Positions 37,465 through 47,765 are shown, counted from the first letter of the stretch. The stretch: DNA of 64,000 nucleotides from Tubiluchus corallicola (GCA_030141605.1 JAQGDQ010002396.1:1-64000); one strand, 5' to 3'. The notes: a model not told the origin generated them from the sequence alone. Made by a program: numbers and translations.

Positions 37465-39015
37465 CTATTGGCTACTAAATGATAAAAGAGCGCCCCTTTG
37501 TGTAAAAATATAAAGAGTATTATCCACTATAACAGGCATCGACGCTCCTCCTGCTGGCAGTGTACGTTCTGAGATGATGCTGCCATCATAAGGAGATAAG
37601 ATTAAGAGTTTTCCATGAGAGCCTACAAACCATAACGATTCTCCGGCCAATACAGGGCCATACCATTTTACGGATGCTTTTCTATCCTCTTTTTTTGTTT
37701 TCAATGCTGGGCTTGACCATAAAACGCTACCATCCTCAACAGAAATCGCCAGAACATCGTTAAGAGTGTTCATAGCGAAAAAGATATTACTATCAACCCA
37801 TGGTGTTGATATTATTTTAAGCGCTTTCTTCCATATACGTTTTCCGGACTTAAGGTCAAGCATGACGAGGCCTGTCGATTGGCTTGCCAGCAAAACTTTT
37901 CCATCGTAAATAACAGGAGAGGCTTTGACATGCTCTTTAGCATGGGCAAAAGACGATGCCGAAGGTTTTAAGGACATCATTTTCTCTATCCATGAAATCG
38001 TGCCATCCTGTGTGGAAAGTGCGACGACCTCCCCTGTTGTGAAAGGGGCGATAATAAGATCACCATCCACAGCAGGAGAAGCGCCTCCTAAAAAGGCCGT
38101 TGTGGCCACCTCTCCTCCTCCTGACCAAAGGATATCGCCAGAATCCTGATCTAAGAAAACAACGAAATTATCAACTGTTATAGCGACAAGATAATGGTCA
38201 AATACTGTGGGAGGCGAGCGAAACGGGCTACCGATATCCTGCCGCCAGAGAATCTCTTGTGACTCGCTATCAACAGCGATAATTGATCCAAGGCCCGTCG
38301 TGACGTAAATAGTAGAGTTTCCCCAAGCCAGTCCTCCTGGCGAGTGAATTCTATCTTTTGATTGAACAAGTTTTTTTAACCAGAGTCTCTTTCCATTTTC
38401 TTTATCCACCGCGATAAGCTGGGAGTAGGCATCAAGAACATAAACCATTGTATCTGTTACAATAAAAGGATCCGATGGCAGGAAATATCCTTTACCACTG
38501 CCGACGCCTACAGAAGATACCCAGTTGAGCTCTAGGCGCCCTTTAAAATACAAATGTCCGCCAAAATTTTTTGAGTTTCCATAACTTTGCACCCAAGCGT
38601 CCTTTGAGCGCGGGCGGCTAAAAGAGTTTGTAGAGGCGAGTATATTTCTATAGGAATAAAAGGAAATATCTGCATCAGCAGAGAAAGTCTCCATTAAATC
38701 CGCCCATTCAGAAGCGCTTCTTCCTTTCTTGATCTTGTCGTTAAGAAAATCTATATTCTCTAAACTCTTTTCCTCAGCGATCGTTTGCTCTTCTTCTGAG
38801 GCCTCGGCAGGGAATAATATGCTCAATAAAGCGTCTTCATGAAAAATCGGCTCTTCCTCAGCGAGTGATCTCTCTAAAAAAAGTGTCATAACATCTTCAA
38901 TTTCCTGATCCTCTAATATCTCCACGCCATTTTCAACTGGTGCGCAAGAGGATAATACTATGCTCCAGCATAGAAAAGCATAGACTATTTTAAAGTCAAT
39001 ATGCGCATATGGCAT
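37465..39015 (-). CDS. bamB: Outer membrane assembly lipoprotein BamB
   Basis: 516 residues from the ATG at 39015 (AGAGAG a few bases upstream); an in-frame TTG at 39036 is less likely. The lipobox is Val-Leu-Ser-Ser-Cys with Cys24. After about 150 residues rich in Glu and Asp come PQQ-type beta-propeller blades (Trp-x-x-x-Leu plus Gly-x-Leu/Val-x-Ala-Leu/Ile-Asp repeats) to the C-terminus. BamB supports BamA in folding beta-barrel proteins. The acidic N-terminal extension makes it longer than the ~390-residue E. coli protein. Confidence 0.9.
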   Translation of the reverse strand: MPYAHIDFKIVYAFLCWSIVLSSCAPVENGVEILEDQEIEDVMTLFLERSLAEEEPIFHEDALLSILFPAEASEEEQTIAEEKSLENIDFLNDKIKKGRSASEWADLMETFSADADISFYSYRNILASTNSFSRPRSKDAWVQSYGNSKNFGGHLYFKGRLELNWVSSVGVGSGKGYFLPSDPFIVTDTMVYVLDAYSQLIAVDKENGKRLWLKKLVQSKDRIHSPGGLAWGNSTIYVTTGLGSIIAVDSESQEILWRQDIGSPFRSPPTVFDHYLVAITVDNFVVFLDQDSGDILWSGGGEVATTAFLGGASPAVDGDLIIAPFTTGEVVALSTQDGTISWIEKMMSLKPSASSFAHAKEHVKASPVIYDGKVLLASQSTGLVMLDLKSGKRIWKKALKIISTPWVDSNIFFAMNTLNDVLAISVEDGSVLWSSPALKTKKEDRKASVKWYGPVLAGESLWFVGSHGKLLILSPYDGSIISERTLPAGGASMPVIVDNTLYIFTQRGALLSFSSQ

Positions 39016-39051
39016 AAATTTCTCTCTTTTTTTCAAAAAACAACGTTCCCT

Positions 39052-39837
39052 TTACGATTCATCTTCTTCATTCTGGAAAGAGTTTTCCTGGATGGATTCT
39101 TCCTCTTCTCTTTTTTCTGTGAAAATGTCTTCGCTGGTATTCTCTTCTTCTTTTTCGGCAAATTCTTCCAAAATTGTCCGCATGACAATATTTTGCTGCC
39201 GGATGGTAGAGGGTAAAAGTATATCCTCATTCATCTCTGAAAAAATACTATAGGCTTTTGCCTTTTCGTCACGTTGCAGTGCGGCGATTGCGCGCAGCTC
39301 TTCCGCAAGATAATAGATAGGTCTCATTCTCTGGTTCAGCAAAGGCTCCAGCAGCATATCCACCTTCTCCAGCTCTTCTATATTAAGATAATGGAGCGCG
39401 GAAAAATAGGCCGCGAGGAATCGCCAATCTTCCTCAACATTTTTATCCTGTGAAATAATTTCATAATAGCGCGCTGCTTCTAAAAAGTCACCGGAATCGC
39501 TATAAAAAGAAGCTTCCTCAAAACGTCCTAAAAGTTCCAGATGGTATAATGTTTTATTTTCCAGCGCGGTTGCGATTGCTTTTTTTGCTTCTTCCTGTTT
39601 TTCTTGTTCATAAAGGCTTTGCACTGCGAAAAATCGCATGGTTGATTGTTCTCTCTTTGATGTTTCCGTATATGTCCAAATCTGATATCCTGAAACACTT
39701 AAAACCAGTAAGGCGACGCCTCCTATAACATAATATTTGAACCGGTCCCAAAGCTTCTGATACCGCTCATGCCTGACTTCTTCATCAATTTCATATAGTA
39801 AACCATCTTGGGCGACATTTTTTGGTTTTCTGGCCAC
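39052..39837 (-). CDS. YfgM-like membrane-anchored TPR protein
   Basis: 261 residues. A cytoplasmic N-terminus of about 35 residues, one membrane helix (about 36-55) and a periplasmic helical repeat region match the YfgM/tetratricopeptide-like family, an ancillary factor at the SecYEG translocon. The last ~38 residues are strikingly acidic (Glu runs). Immediately upstream of bamB and der, as in E. coli, so it is likely part of envelope protein biogenesis. Confidence 0.82.
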   Translation of the reverse strand: MARKPKNVAQDGLLYEIDEEVRHERYQKLWDRFKYYVIGGVALLVLSVSGYQIWTYTETSKREQSTMRFFAVQSLYEQEKQEEAKKAIATALENKTLYHLELLGRFEEASFYSDSGDFLEAARYYEIISQDKNVEEDWRFLAAYFSALHYLNIEELEKVDMLLEPLLNQRMRPIYYLAEELRAIAALQRDEKAKAYSIFSEMNEDILLPSTIRQQNIVMRTILEEFAEKEEENTSEDIFTEKREEEESIQENSFQNEEDES

Positions 39838-40013
39838 ATTTTCCTCCGGCTCTTTGATAAAGACGATCTCTCTATAATTGCCATTTTATCAATAGAGATA
39901 TCTTAATTAAATTTTCATCCTAAAATTCTCTTTGCAAAGTATAAACTATAAAAAAGGAAAAACAATCCTTAACTTTAGTCTCTTATGTCCTTCTCAAAAA
40001 AACACGTCATCTC

Positions 40014-40661
40014 CTAATTAACAGGTGGAGGTAAAATCATTCCTTCTAAAAATTCCTCATGCTGGCTAGTATCAAATGGCTCGATCTCCTGCTCAGATTC
40101 CCAAAGATGAAAACGAGCGACCACATACTGTGCTCCCTGTTTGATAACGCGGCTACCCTCTACAATCACAGGGCCTGTTTTGGCCTCCTCAAACCAATCC
40201 GGAGGCGTTTCACGCGCCAGCATCATATCAAATAAAATCCACAGTAAGCAAACAAAGATAAACCCGCGTAAGATTCCAAATAAAAAGCCTAAAGAACGAT
40301 TAAACAAGCCATGAATCACAAAATGAAGAAAGAAACTTTTTGATTCCGAGCCTTTTCCTACCAATACCATAGTTCCGATCTTGTAAAACAGGCTCCCTAC
40401 AATACCAAGAGCAATCAGGGAAATAAAGAATAAACCTCCTATTGTTAACGGCTTAAGGAGCCATTCAGGGACTTCCTTGCCCATGTCTAATAAAATATAG
40501 TCCATAACAGGTGCATATCCAAAGATCGCTATGGCAAACGCTCCACCCCATACAAGCAAAGAAAGAACTTCTTTAAAAAAGCCATTTAAAAATGCAAATA
40601 ACCCCGATACCAGCATAATTGCCAGAACTGTCATATCGAACCATTGTAATGGTGTATCCAT
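40014..40661 (-). CDS. cvpA: CvpA family inner membrane protein
   Basis: 215 residues. Four membrane segments fill the first ~135 residues, with the family's Asp-x-x-Val/Ile-Leu-Ala-Ile start region and Gly-Phe-Leu-Phe-Gly-Ile-Leu-Arg-Gly. A soluble acidic tail follows. CvpA proteins affect envelope homeostasis and colicin V production in E. coli; the mechanism is not settled. It lies 5 bp after radA, so it is probably co-transcribed. Confidence 0.88.
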   Translation of the reverse strand: MDTPLQWFDMTVLAIMLVSGLFAFLNGFFKEVLSLLVWGGAFAIAIFGYAPVMDYILLDMGKEVPEWLLKPLTIGGLFFISLIALGIVGSLFYKIGTMVLVGKGSESKSFFLHFVIHGLFNRSLGFLFGILRGFIFVCLLWILFDMMLARETPPDWFEEAKTGPVIVEGSRVIKQGAQYVVARFHLWESEQEIEPFDTSQHEEFLEGMILPPPVN

Positions 40662-40666
40662 AAAGC

Positions 40667-42037
40667 TTATTCCTTACGTTCAATTAAATCACTTAACTCT
40701 AGAAGAGATTTTACCGTCAGCAATTTTATTCCTGCTCTATTGTTTCTACCATCTGTATATAACTTGTCAAGAGCCGGTATAACCGCCTGGCGAAAACCAA
40801 GACGTTTTGCTTCACTTAAGCGTTGTTCTAAATAAGGTACGGAGCGAACTGTTCCTGATAAATTAACCTCTCCTAAAACAACTGTCTCGGGTAAAAAGGC
40901 TTTCTCGAAAAAAGAAGACAATAAAGAAGCGGCTATTGCGAGATCTGCTGCTGGCTCTACAATTTTCAAGCCGCCGGCGATATTCAGGTAAATATCCCGC
41001 CCTCCGATAGAAACATTGCAACGCGCTTCTAAAACAGCTGTAATCATAGAAAGGCGATTGCTGTCTGCTCCAACGACAGAGCGGCGCGCCTGTCCGGGAT
41101 TCGATGGTGTTAACAATGTTTGAAACTCAACAAGAACAGGGCGTTGCCCTTCCATCGCCGCGAACACACAATTGCCGCTAATATTATCCTTATGATCTTC
41201 TAGGAAAAGCGCCGAAGGGTTATCGATTGGATTCAGTCCCTTCCCTGTCATTTCAAAAATACCAATCTCATTTGTCGGTCCATACCGATTTTTTATTGCC
41301 CGAAGCAAACGAAACTGATGATGTCGATCTCCCTCAAAATACAAAACCGCGTCAACCATATGTTCTAAAACACGCGGGCCGGCAATTTGCCCTTCTCTTG
41401 TAACATGTCCGATCAACACAAGTGAAAATCCTCGTTTTTTCGCGAGGCTTACAAGCTCATGCGCTGAAGAGCGAACCTGATTAATACTGCCTGGCGTTGA
41501 GGATATTTGATCAAAATACATTGTCTGTATGGAATCGATAACAACCAAAGAAGGGACTGGGATAGTCTCTAATGTTGCCAGAATATTGCGAACAGAGGTT
41601 TCAATTGCTAAAGAAACCGTGGCCTCGTTAAAACCAAGGCGAGCTGCCCTTAGCTGTAGCTGTTCCGCTGATTCTTCGCCAGAAATATATATACAGGGCG
41701 TGTTCAAGGATAGTTTTGCGCAAACTTGCATGAGTAATGTCGATTTGCCGATACCCGGATCCCCTCCTATCAATAAAGCCGAGCCCGCAACAATTCCGCC
41801 TCCGGTGACGCGATCAAATTCCTCAAGATCACAAATAAGGCGTCGTGGTTTTTCAGCTGATGACGAAAGGTTGACAAACTCTATGGGATGGCCCTTGTCG
41901 AAAGAAATTGGAGAGGGCGAGTCTCTTTCTTCCTCAAGGCTATTCCATTCGCTGCATTGATTGCAATATCCGCTCCATTTGGAAAATGTCGCGCCGCAAG
42001 CACGGCAAATATAATAAACAGCGCTCTTACGAGGCAT
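40667..42037 (-). CDS. radA: DNA repair protein RadA
   Basis: 456 residues. N-terminal zinc finger with Cys11, Cys14, Cys25 and Cys28. RecA-like core with Walker A Gly-Gly-Asp-Pro-Gly-Ile-Gly-Lys-Ser-Thr at 91-100 and the RadA motif Lys-Asn-Arg-Tyr-Gly (Phe to Tyr). The C-terminal Lon-like domain is complete. RadA is a helicase that promotes branch migration in recombination repair. Confidence 0.96.
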   Translation of the reverse strand: MPRKSAVYYICRACGATFSKWSGYCNQCSEWNSLEEERDSPSPISFDKGHPIEFVNLSSSAEKPRRLICDLEEFDRVTGGGIVAGSALLIGGDPGIGKSTLLMQVCAKLSLNTPCIYISGEESAEQLQLRAARLGFNEATVSLAIETSVRNILATLETIPVPSLVVIDSIQTMYFDQISSTPGSINQVRSSAHELVSLAKKRGFSLVLIGHVTREGQIAGPRVLEHMVDAVLYFEGDRHHQFRLLRAIKNRYGPTNEIGIFEMTGKGLNPIDNPSALFLEDHKDNISGNCVFAAMEGQRPVLVEFQTLLTPSNPGQARRSVVGADSNRLSMITAVLEARCNVSIGGRDIYLNIAGGLKIVEPAADLAIAASLLSSFFEKAFLPETVVLGEVNLSGTVRSVPYLEQRLSEAKRLGFRQAVIPALDKLYTDGRNNRAGIKLLTVKSLLELSDLIERKE

Positions 42038-42191
42038 AGTTATGACCTTATGTTGTTTTATTAATATTTCTTATTTTTTTACCATGTTATAGTTAAAAAA
42101 CAAATGATATTTTAGGATAAATTTATTAAAAAAGCCTATATAACACAGCGTTATTTCTATCATAAGCACAAAAGAGAAACCCATCATAAAT

Positions 42192-43373
42192 CTAGCTGGC
42201 AATCGAATAGGCAAAACGCTGTTTGTAGACAAGAAAAATAACAAATACCAATAGGATAAGGCCGACTATAAAATATCCTCCTGATAATCCATAAAAGGCT
42301 GATCCTAAGCCGAATACCAATTGCATGGCAATACCGCCCGCCTCATGGACAAAAGAAGAAAAAGAAAGAACGGTCGCGCGGCTTTCTCCTGAAAGAGAAT
42401 GTTGTAATTTTGTCTCATACACAATGTAAGCCAAATTAAAAACAAAATAAAATAAAAATAAGAAGATAATTCCGTATACATTGGAAAAGTATACCAGCAG
42501 CAGCAGCAGCAGGCCGCCCAGCAGCGGAACACCGATAGTAATATATGATTTATGTGTAAATTTCTCCGCGATAAAGCTACTATAGGATAAAAGAAGGCTA
42601 TTGATAAAGCTTAAAATCCCAAACATCCAGAATGATAGGCCTATTTCCCTGAAAAAAACGCTATCATATTCATCGATTGTTCCCCATATACTAAAGCAAA
42701 CAAAAAGATAAAGAAGAAGAAAACAAAATAAATCATTTGATTTTATCTCTTTGATAATATTTTCAAAATGTGAAAAATAATGTTCTTTTTTTAAAGGGGC
42801 GAGAGGTTTATGATCCTGGAAAAAAATGGCGACAACAGAGCATATTAAAACCGGAAAAGCAGAAAGTAAAATAGCGAGCTCAGAATTAAGTTCCGCCAAC
42901 AATCCTCCTGCTACCACCGCAAGAGAAATTGAGATATAATAAAAGCTATACGCTCGACTGATAATATTCTTATAGTCCTTCTCCCGCTTGAAGTGGAGAA
43001 GGTTATCATATAAAAGCGCTTGTTTTGTCCCCGAGACAAACGAGGCGCTAGTCGCCCAAAAGGCAAATCCTAAAAGATAAATATAAAAATTACCATCGGC
43101 AAAATACCAGGCAATAAAACAAAGGGATTTGATAAAAGGCGCGATAATCAAGAGACCTTTACGGCTCCAGTAATCGGCCAAGGCTCCTGAGGGAATTTCC
43201 GCGATTAATGTAAAGATGCCCCAGAAGGCTAATAAAATAGAGACTTGGTATAGCGGCAAGCCTTTCATGATAAAAAAGGCGTTGTAGATCACGTAAGCGA
43301 AGGCAAAATCGTAAAAAAACTCATAGAGATAATAAAGCCACTTAAGTGTTTTAATTTTATCGTTGCTTTTCAT
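42192..43373 (-). CDS. MFS transporter
   Basis: 393 residues from the ATG at 43373, chosen for the AAGG before it; an in-frame ATG at 43433 would add a hydrophobic stretch without an SD. About 12 membrane segments, with the MFS loop signature Gly-Ala-Leu-Ala-Asp-Tyr-Trp-Ser-Arg-Lys-Gly between segments 2 and 3. A Leu-only run (CTG codons) lies near the middle. Substrate unknown; the family includes exporters. It follows the tRNA-Glu gene closely and could be read through from it. Confidence 0.87.
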   Translation of the reverse strand: MKSNDKIKTLKWLYYLYEFFYDFAFAYVIYNAFFIMKGLPLYQVSILLAFWGIFTLIAEIPSGALADYWSRKGLLIIAPFIKSLCFIAWYFADGNFYIYLLGFAFWATSASFVSGTKQALLYDNLLHFKREKDYKNIISRAYSFYYISISLAVVAGGLLAELNSELAILLSAFPVLICSVVAIFFQDHKPLAPLKKEHYFSHFENIIKEIKSNDLFCFLLLYLFVCFSIWGTIDEYDSVFFREIGLSFWMFGILSFINSLLLSYSSFIAEKFTHKSYITIGVPLLGGLLLLLLVYFSNVYGIIFLFLFYFVFNLAYIVYETKLQHSLSGESRATVLSFSSFVHEAGGIAMQLVFGLGSAFYGLSGGYFIVGLILLVFVIFLVYKQRFAYSIAS

Positions 43374-43449
43374 AGGCCTTGCCACAAGATAATAAATTGT
43401 TTTTATAAAAATAAAGAAAAAAGAAGCGACCAAAAAACATCTTTGGCAA

Positions 43450-43525
43450 TGGCGTCCCCAGCGGGATTTGAACCCGCGTTGCCGGCGTGAGAGGCCGGTG
43501 TCCTAGGCCACTAGACGATGGGGAC
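43450..43525 (-). tRNA. tRNA-Glu (anticodon CUC), CCA encoded
   Basis: On the minus strand the acceptor arm GTCCCCA pairs with TGGGGAC, followed by G and an encoded CCA. The anticodon arm is CCGGC / GCCGG with loop CTCTCAC, giving anticodon CTC at 34-36. The T arm contains GGTTCAAATCC. The length is 76 nt. It lies between glnE and the MFS gene. Confidence 0.96.
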
Positions 43526-43579
43526 ATAAAAACCCAATATAGAAAAAAGCCTGTCTATGGTCAAGATATTTATAGATAA

Positions 43580-46555
43580 TCACGTTTTCTTTTCAAGAAT
43601 TTCCTGAAATATCTCATAAGAAAGAAGGGCTGTCTCTGTTATCTTTTTTTCAAGCTCATCTGTTCTTTTAATATTCATTTTTTGAAAAATCAAACTTGGA
43701 AGGCGACTGTTTATCGCTAGTTTCTCTCCTTTTTCAACCGTATAATCAGAAATAATAATCGATAATAAATTATGAAGATCATGCCAGAGGCATAACGCTT
43801 TTTGTAAATGTTCCTTGTGAAACGTTTGAAGATAATTATTGCCGCAAAGCGCTTCCAAGGCGTCAAGCGTATTTTGACGAAGAATTTTATTATTCTCATG
43901 CGCGTATAAAAGCTGAAGATATTGTGTTACAAACTCAATATCAACCAGCCCTCCGCGCATATATTTAAAATCCCATACACTCTTTGCCTTATGTTGCTTG
44001 CGGATTTTTTCTCGCATTTCAAGAATATCTGTTTTTAATTTCTGCTGATCTCTTTTTTGCGTCAATGATTCATTAATTACTTCCTGTAAGCGTTTTCTTA
44101 TCTTAAACGAGCCATGAATGACACGAGCGCGACATAGTGCCATATGCTCCCATGTCCAGGCTGATTCTTTCTGGTAGCGAACAAATGAAGAAAGGCTGCA
44201 GGCTACAGGTCCTGAATGCCCCGATGGCCGCAGCCTCATGTCCACATCATACAGTGACCCTTCCGACGTCGTTGTTGTTAAGGCGCTTACAAAACGTTGA
44301 ATAAGGCGTGAAAAATAAACAGGGGTTGATAAAGGTTTTTTCCCATCCGACACACGTCCTTTTTCATTATCGATATCATAAACAAATATAAAATCAAGAT
44401 CGGAAAGCGGGGACATTTCCCGCCCTCCTAATTTCCCCAGAGCGATAACGGAGAGATCGCTTCCCGCGATATTTCCGTGTCTGGAAACAAAATTTCTCTT
44501 AATAACAGAAAATAGTTTTCCGGTAGAAACTTCCGCTATATTGGATAAATTCATAGAAAAATCCCTAGTCGACAACGAGCTATAAAGCCGTTGAAACGAC
44601 GCGCAAAAATATTTCATATGCACCCAGCGACGAGTTGCGTCTAAACTATCCTCCAAATTGGCGGGTATAGATTTATGCGCATGAGAAAGAGCTGATAAAT
44701 AAGTTTCAAGATTATTATATAAATCGTCAATATCAGAAAGAGGCGCGAAGAAATTCCCATCAAGAAACGATTCAAAAATCTCTGGATGAGACGCCATTCT
44801 TAAAGCAAGGTTTGGCGCTGTTCCCATAATTTTGATTAAAAGCTGCATAATTTTAGGATGAGTGTGTAACGTTGAAAACAGCTGTACACCTCGTGGTAAA
44901 TTCTGAAGAAACAAGTCCCAGTAATAAAATGTTCTCTGAGGATTATCCGTAGAGGAGATCGTATAAAATAAAGAATTCTGAAGCTCTAAAAGAAGATTGC
45001 GGGATCGTACATTTCGTGTTGAGCGATAACGTCCATAAAACCATACCTGAACCGTATCATAAACAAATTCCGGATCACTAAACCCCATTTCCTTGAGAGT
45101 TTTTAATGTTTCCTGATCTTGATTTTCCGCTGAAAAACTAAGAATACCAGGTAAATCAACATTTAAACTATCTTCCGGAGTGACTTCAAAAAAATCCATG
45201 AAAAACGCTTCGACATGGCCTAAAAAATACAAAAGATCTTTTTCAAAATCTTCTTTTTTCTTATATCCCATAAAATAAGAAAACCGTTCAAAATCATTCT
45301 TTGTAGAGGGAAGTTTTTGAGTTTGTTCATCATTCACCATCTGCAAGCGATGTTCGACATTCCTCAAAAATATATACGCCTGTGTTAATTTTTCATATGC
45401 TGCCGTAGATATAAGATTAAAGCTACATAATTTCTCAAGTGTTTCACATGTTTTTCGAATCCGGATCTCTTGTTTCTGTCCGCCCCATATTAATTGTTGC
45501 GCCTGAGCGATCAATTCTATTTCTCTAATGCCTCCTCGGCCATTTTTAATGTCGTGATCCAGTATTTTTATGCTTTCCCCTCCTTTATAAGTATAGACAC
45601 GTTTCTTCATCTCATAAATATCTTTTACCGAAGAGAAATCAAGATATCGGCGCCATATCCATGGTGATAAAAGCTGAAGAAACCGCTCGCCTGAATGGAT
45701 ATCCCCCGCAACAGGACGCGCTTTAACCATCGCGGCGCGTTCCCAATTTTGTCCCTGCATAGCGTAATAAACCTCGGCGGCGTTTGTTGATAAGGCCAAA
45801 GGCATACAAGACGGATCCGGACGTAAGCGAAAATCTGTTCGAAATACATAACCATCCGCTGTTCTTTCTTCCAAAAGTCGGATCAAAAGGCGGACCAGGC
45901 GAACAAAATAGCGTGTTATATCCCCTTCTTTTCCTATCTTGGCTTTTTCAGGATCAAAAAAAGCAATAAGATCAATATCACTGGAGTAATTCAGCTCACG
46001 ACTGCCAAGTTTTCCTACCGCTAAAATAAAAAACCCACTTTCCCGACAAGGTGAGTTTTTGTCAAATAGCGAAATAACTCCTTTTTTATGAAAATCTCTC
46101 AAGAGAAAATTAACACTGATATTTAAGCAGCAATCCGCGAAATAAGACAGTGACTCCATCACACGATCAACAGACCAAAAGCTACATAAATCAGCGAATG
46201 CGATAATAAGGGAAGCTCTTTGTTTAAAAATGCGCAAACTTTTCATTAAATTTGTAAAATCGATGTCTTTATTGCTACTTTCAAAAGCATTAACCTCATC
46301 ACAAAAAAGAGAAAAACAACGATCAAAACCAATTTCATGACAATCCATGAGTAAAGAAGGATGCTTTAAGGCCTGGGATAATAAAAAGGGGCTAAAGGTA
46401 AAAATACGGCCGATATTATTTTCAAAATCCTCTTTGCCCAAAAGAGACTCATAGCGTGTCATCATATCAGGATCACGCAAAAGATAATCGCACCATTGCT
46501 TTACATACTGTTGCGCCTCTGAAGGATCGATAGAAACAGGAATATAATTACCCAT
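43580..46555 (-). CDS. glnE: Glutamine synthetase adenylyltransferase/deadenylase
   Basis: 991 residues with two nucleotidyltransferase halves. Each has the Gly-(Ser/Gly)-Arg-Glu then Ser-Asp-(Ile/Leu)-Asp pattern (near residues 188-200 and 707-720), with helical regulatory regions after each. One half adds and the other removes AMP from glutamine synthetase according to PII and glutamine. Full length. AT-rich relative to neighbours but without breaks. Confidence 0.96.
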   Translation of the reverse strand: MGNYIPVSIDPSEAQQYVKQWCDYLLRDPDMMTRYESLLGKEDFENNIGRIFTFSPFLLSQALKHPSLLMDCHEIGFDRCFSLFCDEVNAFESSNKDIDFTNLMKSLRIFKQRASLIIAFADLCSFWSVDRVMESLSYFADCCLNISVNFLLRDFHKKGVISLFDKNSPCRESGFFILAVGKLGSRELNYSSDIDLIAFFDPEKAKIGKEGDITRYFVRLVRLLIRLLEERTADGYVFRTDFRLRPDPSCMPLALSTNAAEVYYAMQGQNWERAAMVKARPVAGDIHSGERFLQLLSPWIWRRYLDFSSVKDIYEMKKRVYTYKGGESIKILDHDIKNGRGGIREIELIAQAQQLIWGGQKQEIRIRKTCETLEKLCSFNLISTAAYEKLTQAYIFLRNVEHRLQMVNDEQTQKLPSTKNDFERFSYFMGYKKKEDFEKDLLYFLGHVEAFFMDFFEVTPEDSLNVDLPGILSFSAENQDQETLKTLKEMGFSDPEFVYDTVQVWFYGRYRSTRNVRSRNLLLELQNSLFYTISSTDNPQRTFYYWDLFLQNLPRGVQLFSTLHTHPKIMQLLIKIMGTAPNLALRMASHPEIFESFLDGNFFAPLSDIDDLYNNLETYLSALSHAHKSIPANLEDSLDATRRWVHMKYFCASFQRLYSSLSTRDFSMNLSNIAEVSTGKLFSVIKRNFVSRHGNIAGSDLSVIALGKLGGREMSPLSDLDFIFVYDIDNEKGRVSDGKKPLSTPVYFSRLIQRFVSALTTTTSEGSLYDVDMRLRPSGHSGPVACSLSSFVRYQKESAWTWEHMALCRARVIHGSFKIRKRLQEVINESLTQKRDQQKLKTDILEMREKIRKQHKAKSVWDFKYMRGGLVDIEFVTQYLQLLYAHENNKILRQNTLDALEALCGNNYLQTFHKEHLQKALCLWHDLHNLLSIIISDYTVEKGEKLAINSRLPSLIFQKMNIKRTDELEKKITETALLSYEIFQEILEKKT

Positions 46556-46665
46556 TGAAACAATACCTTTAAAAATTATTTTTAAATTAATATATTATAT
46601 ATTTATATCCTTTAAAATACTAACGATACTCTTAATATATTCTCAATCTATGGAGCGATTTTATA

Positions 46666-47310
46666 ATGAAAGGACATATTTTTTCAAAAAAACATAAACA
46701 GCGTTTTCAAACATCCTCTTTTTTTATTATCCTCTTGTTTCTATTGACAGGATGCGCAGAACTCTTTGTTTTAAGCCCTCTCGCGGCCCCTGTTGCAACT
46801 TTTGCCGGCTCAGTAAATACAAGTGAGCGCAGTGCAGAAGAGGCCATTCGAGATACAAAAATAAAAATGGCCGTTCAGGAAAAATGGCTCCAAACCGAAT
46901 ATGAATTCCTTATTGATTTAACCGCAACTGTTTGGGAAGGAAGAGTTTTACTCACAGGAAGCACAGAGACAGAGGCAGAAAGACAAATTATCGAGCAGCT
47001 GACACGAGATGTCTATGGCGTTACAGAAGTTTATAATGAAATTATCTTAAATAAAGATATCACTCAAAGCAGTTCAACCAGTGATTTTTGGATTGATACA
47101 CAGGCCTCTTACAAAGCTATTATTGATAAAGAAACAGAATCGAAGAACATTCTCATAACAGTATTTAACAGCAATTTATATATGATTGGCGCTGCGGAAA
47201 CATATGAAAAAGCGACACATGCCATTGAGACGGTTTCAAAAATCGACACCATTCAAAATGTTATTGCCTATATGAGAATTAATGGAGAATGGTTTAAATT
47301 TTATACTTAG
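46666..47310 (+). CDS. BON-domain lipoprotein
   Basis: 214 residues. The signal ends in Leu-Leu-Thr-Gly-Cys (Cys30). Two BON-like domains follow (about 60-125 and 125-195), with Val-Leu-Leu-Thr-Gly-Ser-Thr and a weaker second copy. It resembles the outer-membrane/periplasmic DolP (YraP) group that supports envelope integrity. It is the only plus-strand gene in the 30.8-49.9 kb minus block. Its stop overlaps the hemJ stop by 4 bp. Confidence 0.85.
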   Translation: MKGHIFSKKHKQRFQTSSFFIILLFLLTGCAELFVLSPLAAPVATFAGSVNTSERSAEEAIRDTKIKMAVQEKWLQTEYEFLIDLTATVWEGRVLLTGSTETEAERQIIEQLTRDVYGVTEVYNEIILNKDITQSSSTSDFWIDTQASYKAIIDKETESKNILITVFNSNLYMIGAAETYEKATHAIETVSKIDTIQNVIAYMRINGEWFKFYT

Positions 47311-47765
47311 TAGCCGGATCCTGGCTTTAAAACACCAAAAATAACAATAATAAACATTAAAATTGTCGGCAATTCGTTGATAACGCGATAATATTCTTCC
47401 GGATGAGTATTTTTATCCTGCGAAAATATCTCTAAATGGTGGCCAAGATAAAAATGGAATATCACCAGAATAAGAGCGGCCCCAAGTTTAAAAAGTAGCC
47501 AAAACTCGTTCCATAATGTTTCCCAATATGTCAGCACAAGCAAATAGCCTGAAATAATACTTAAAAGCATAGCGGGCATCATAATAATCTTGTATAGCTT
47601 ACGTTCCATGACTTTAAACGTTTCCGACATTTCAGAGCCAACGCCTGCTTTACAATGATAAACAAACAAACGCGGAAGATAAAAAAGGCCCGCCATCCAC
47701 GAAATAACAGAAATAATATGGAACGCTTTTATTTCAAGAAAATAAAGAAAAACAAAATTACTCAT
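47307..47765 (-). CDS. hemJ: Protoporphyrinogen oxidase HemJ
   Basis: 152 residues from the ATG at 47765, which overlaps the hemH stop (ATGAGTAA), a sign of translational coupling; a longer frame to 47795 lies inside hemH. Four membrane segments. The early His of Lys-Ala-Phe-His-Ile-Ile-Ser and the Trp-Met-Ala-Gly-Leu-Phe-Tyr-Leu-Pro-Arg-Leu-Phe-Val-Tyr-His stretch are HemJ marks. It replaces HemG/HemY in many alphaproteobacteria and acts in the membrane just before ferrochelatase. Confidence 0.93.
   Translation of the reverse strand: MSNFVFLYFLEIKAFHIISVISWMAGLFYLPRLFVYHCKAGVGSEMSETFKVMERKLYKIIMMPAMLLSIISGYLLVLTYWETLWNEFWLLFKLGAALILVIFHFYLGHHLEIFSQDKNTHPEEYYRVINELPTILMFIIVIFGVLKPGSGY

Noticed and set aside
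42500-42535. CAG/CAGCAG run as a microsatellite
   Set aside because: It lies within the MFS gene and encodes a Leu run in a membrane helix (CTG codons on minus), so it is ordinary coding sequence.
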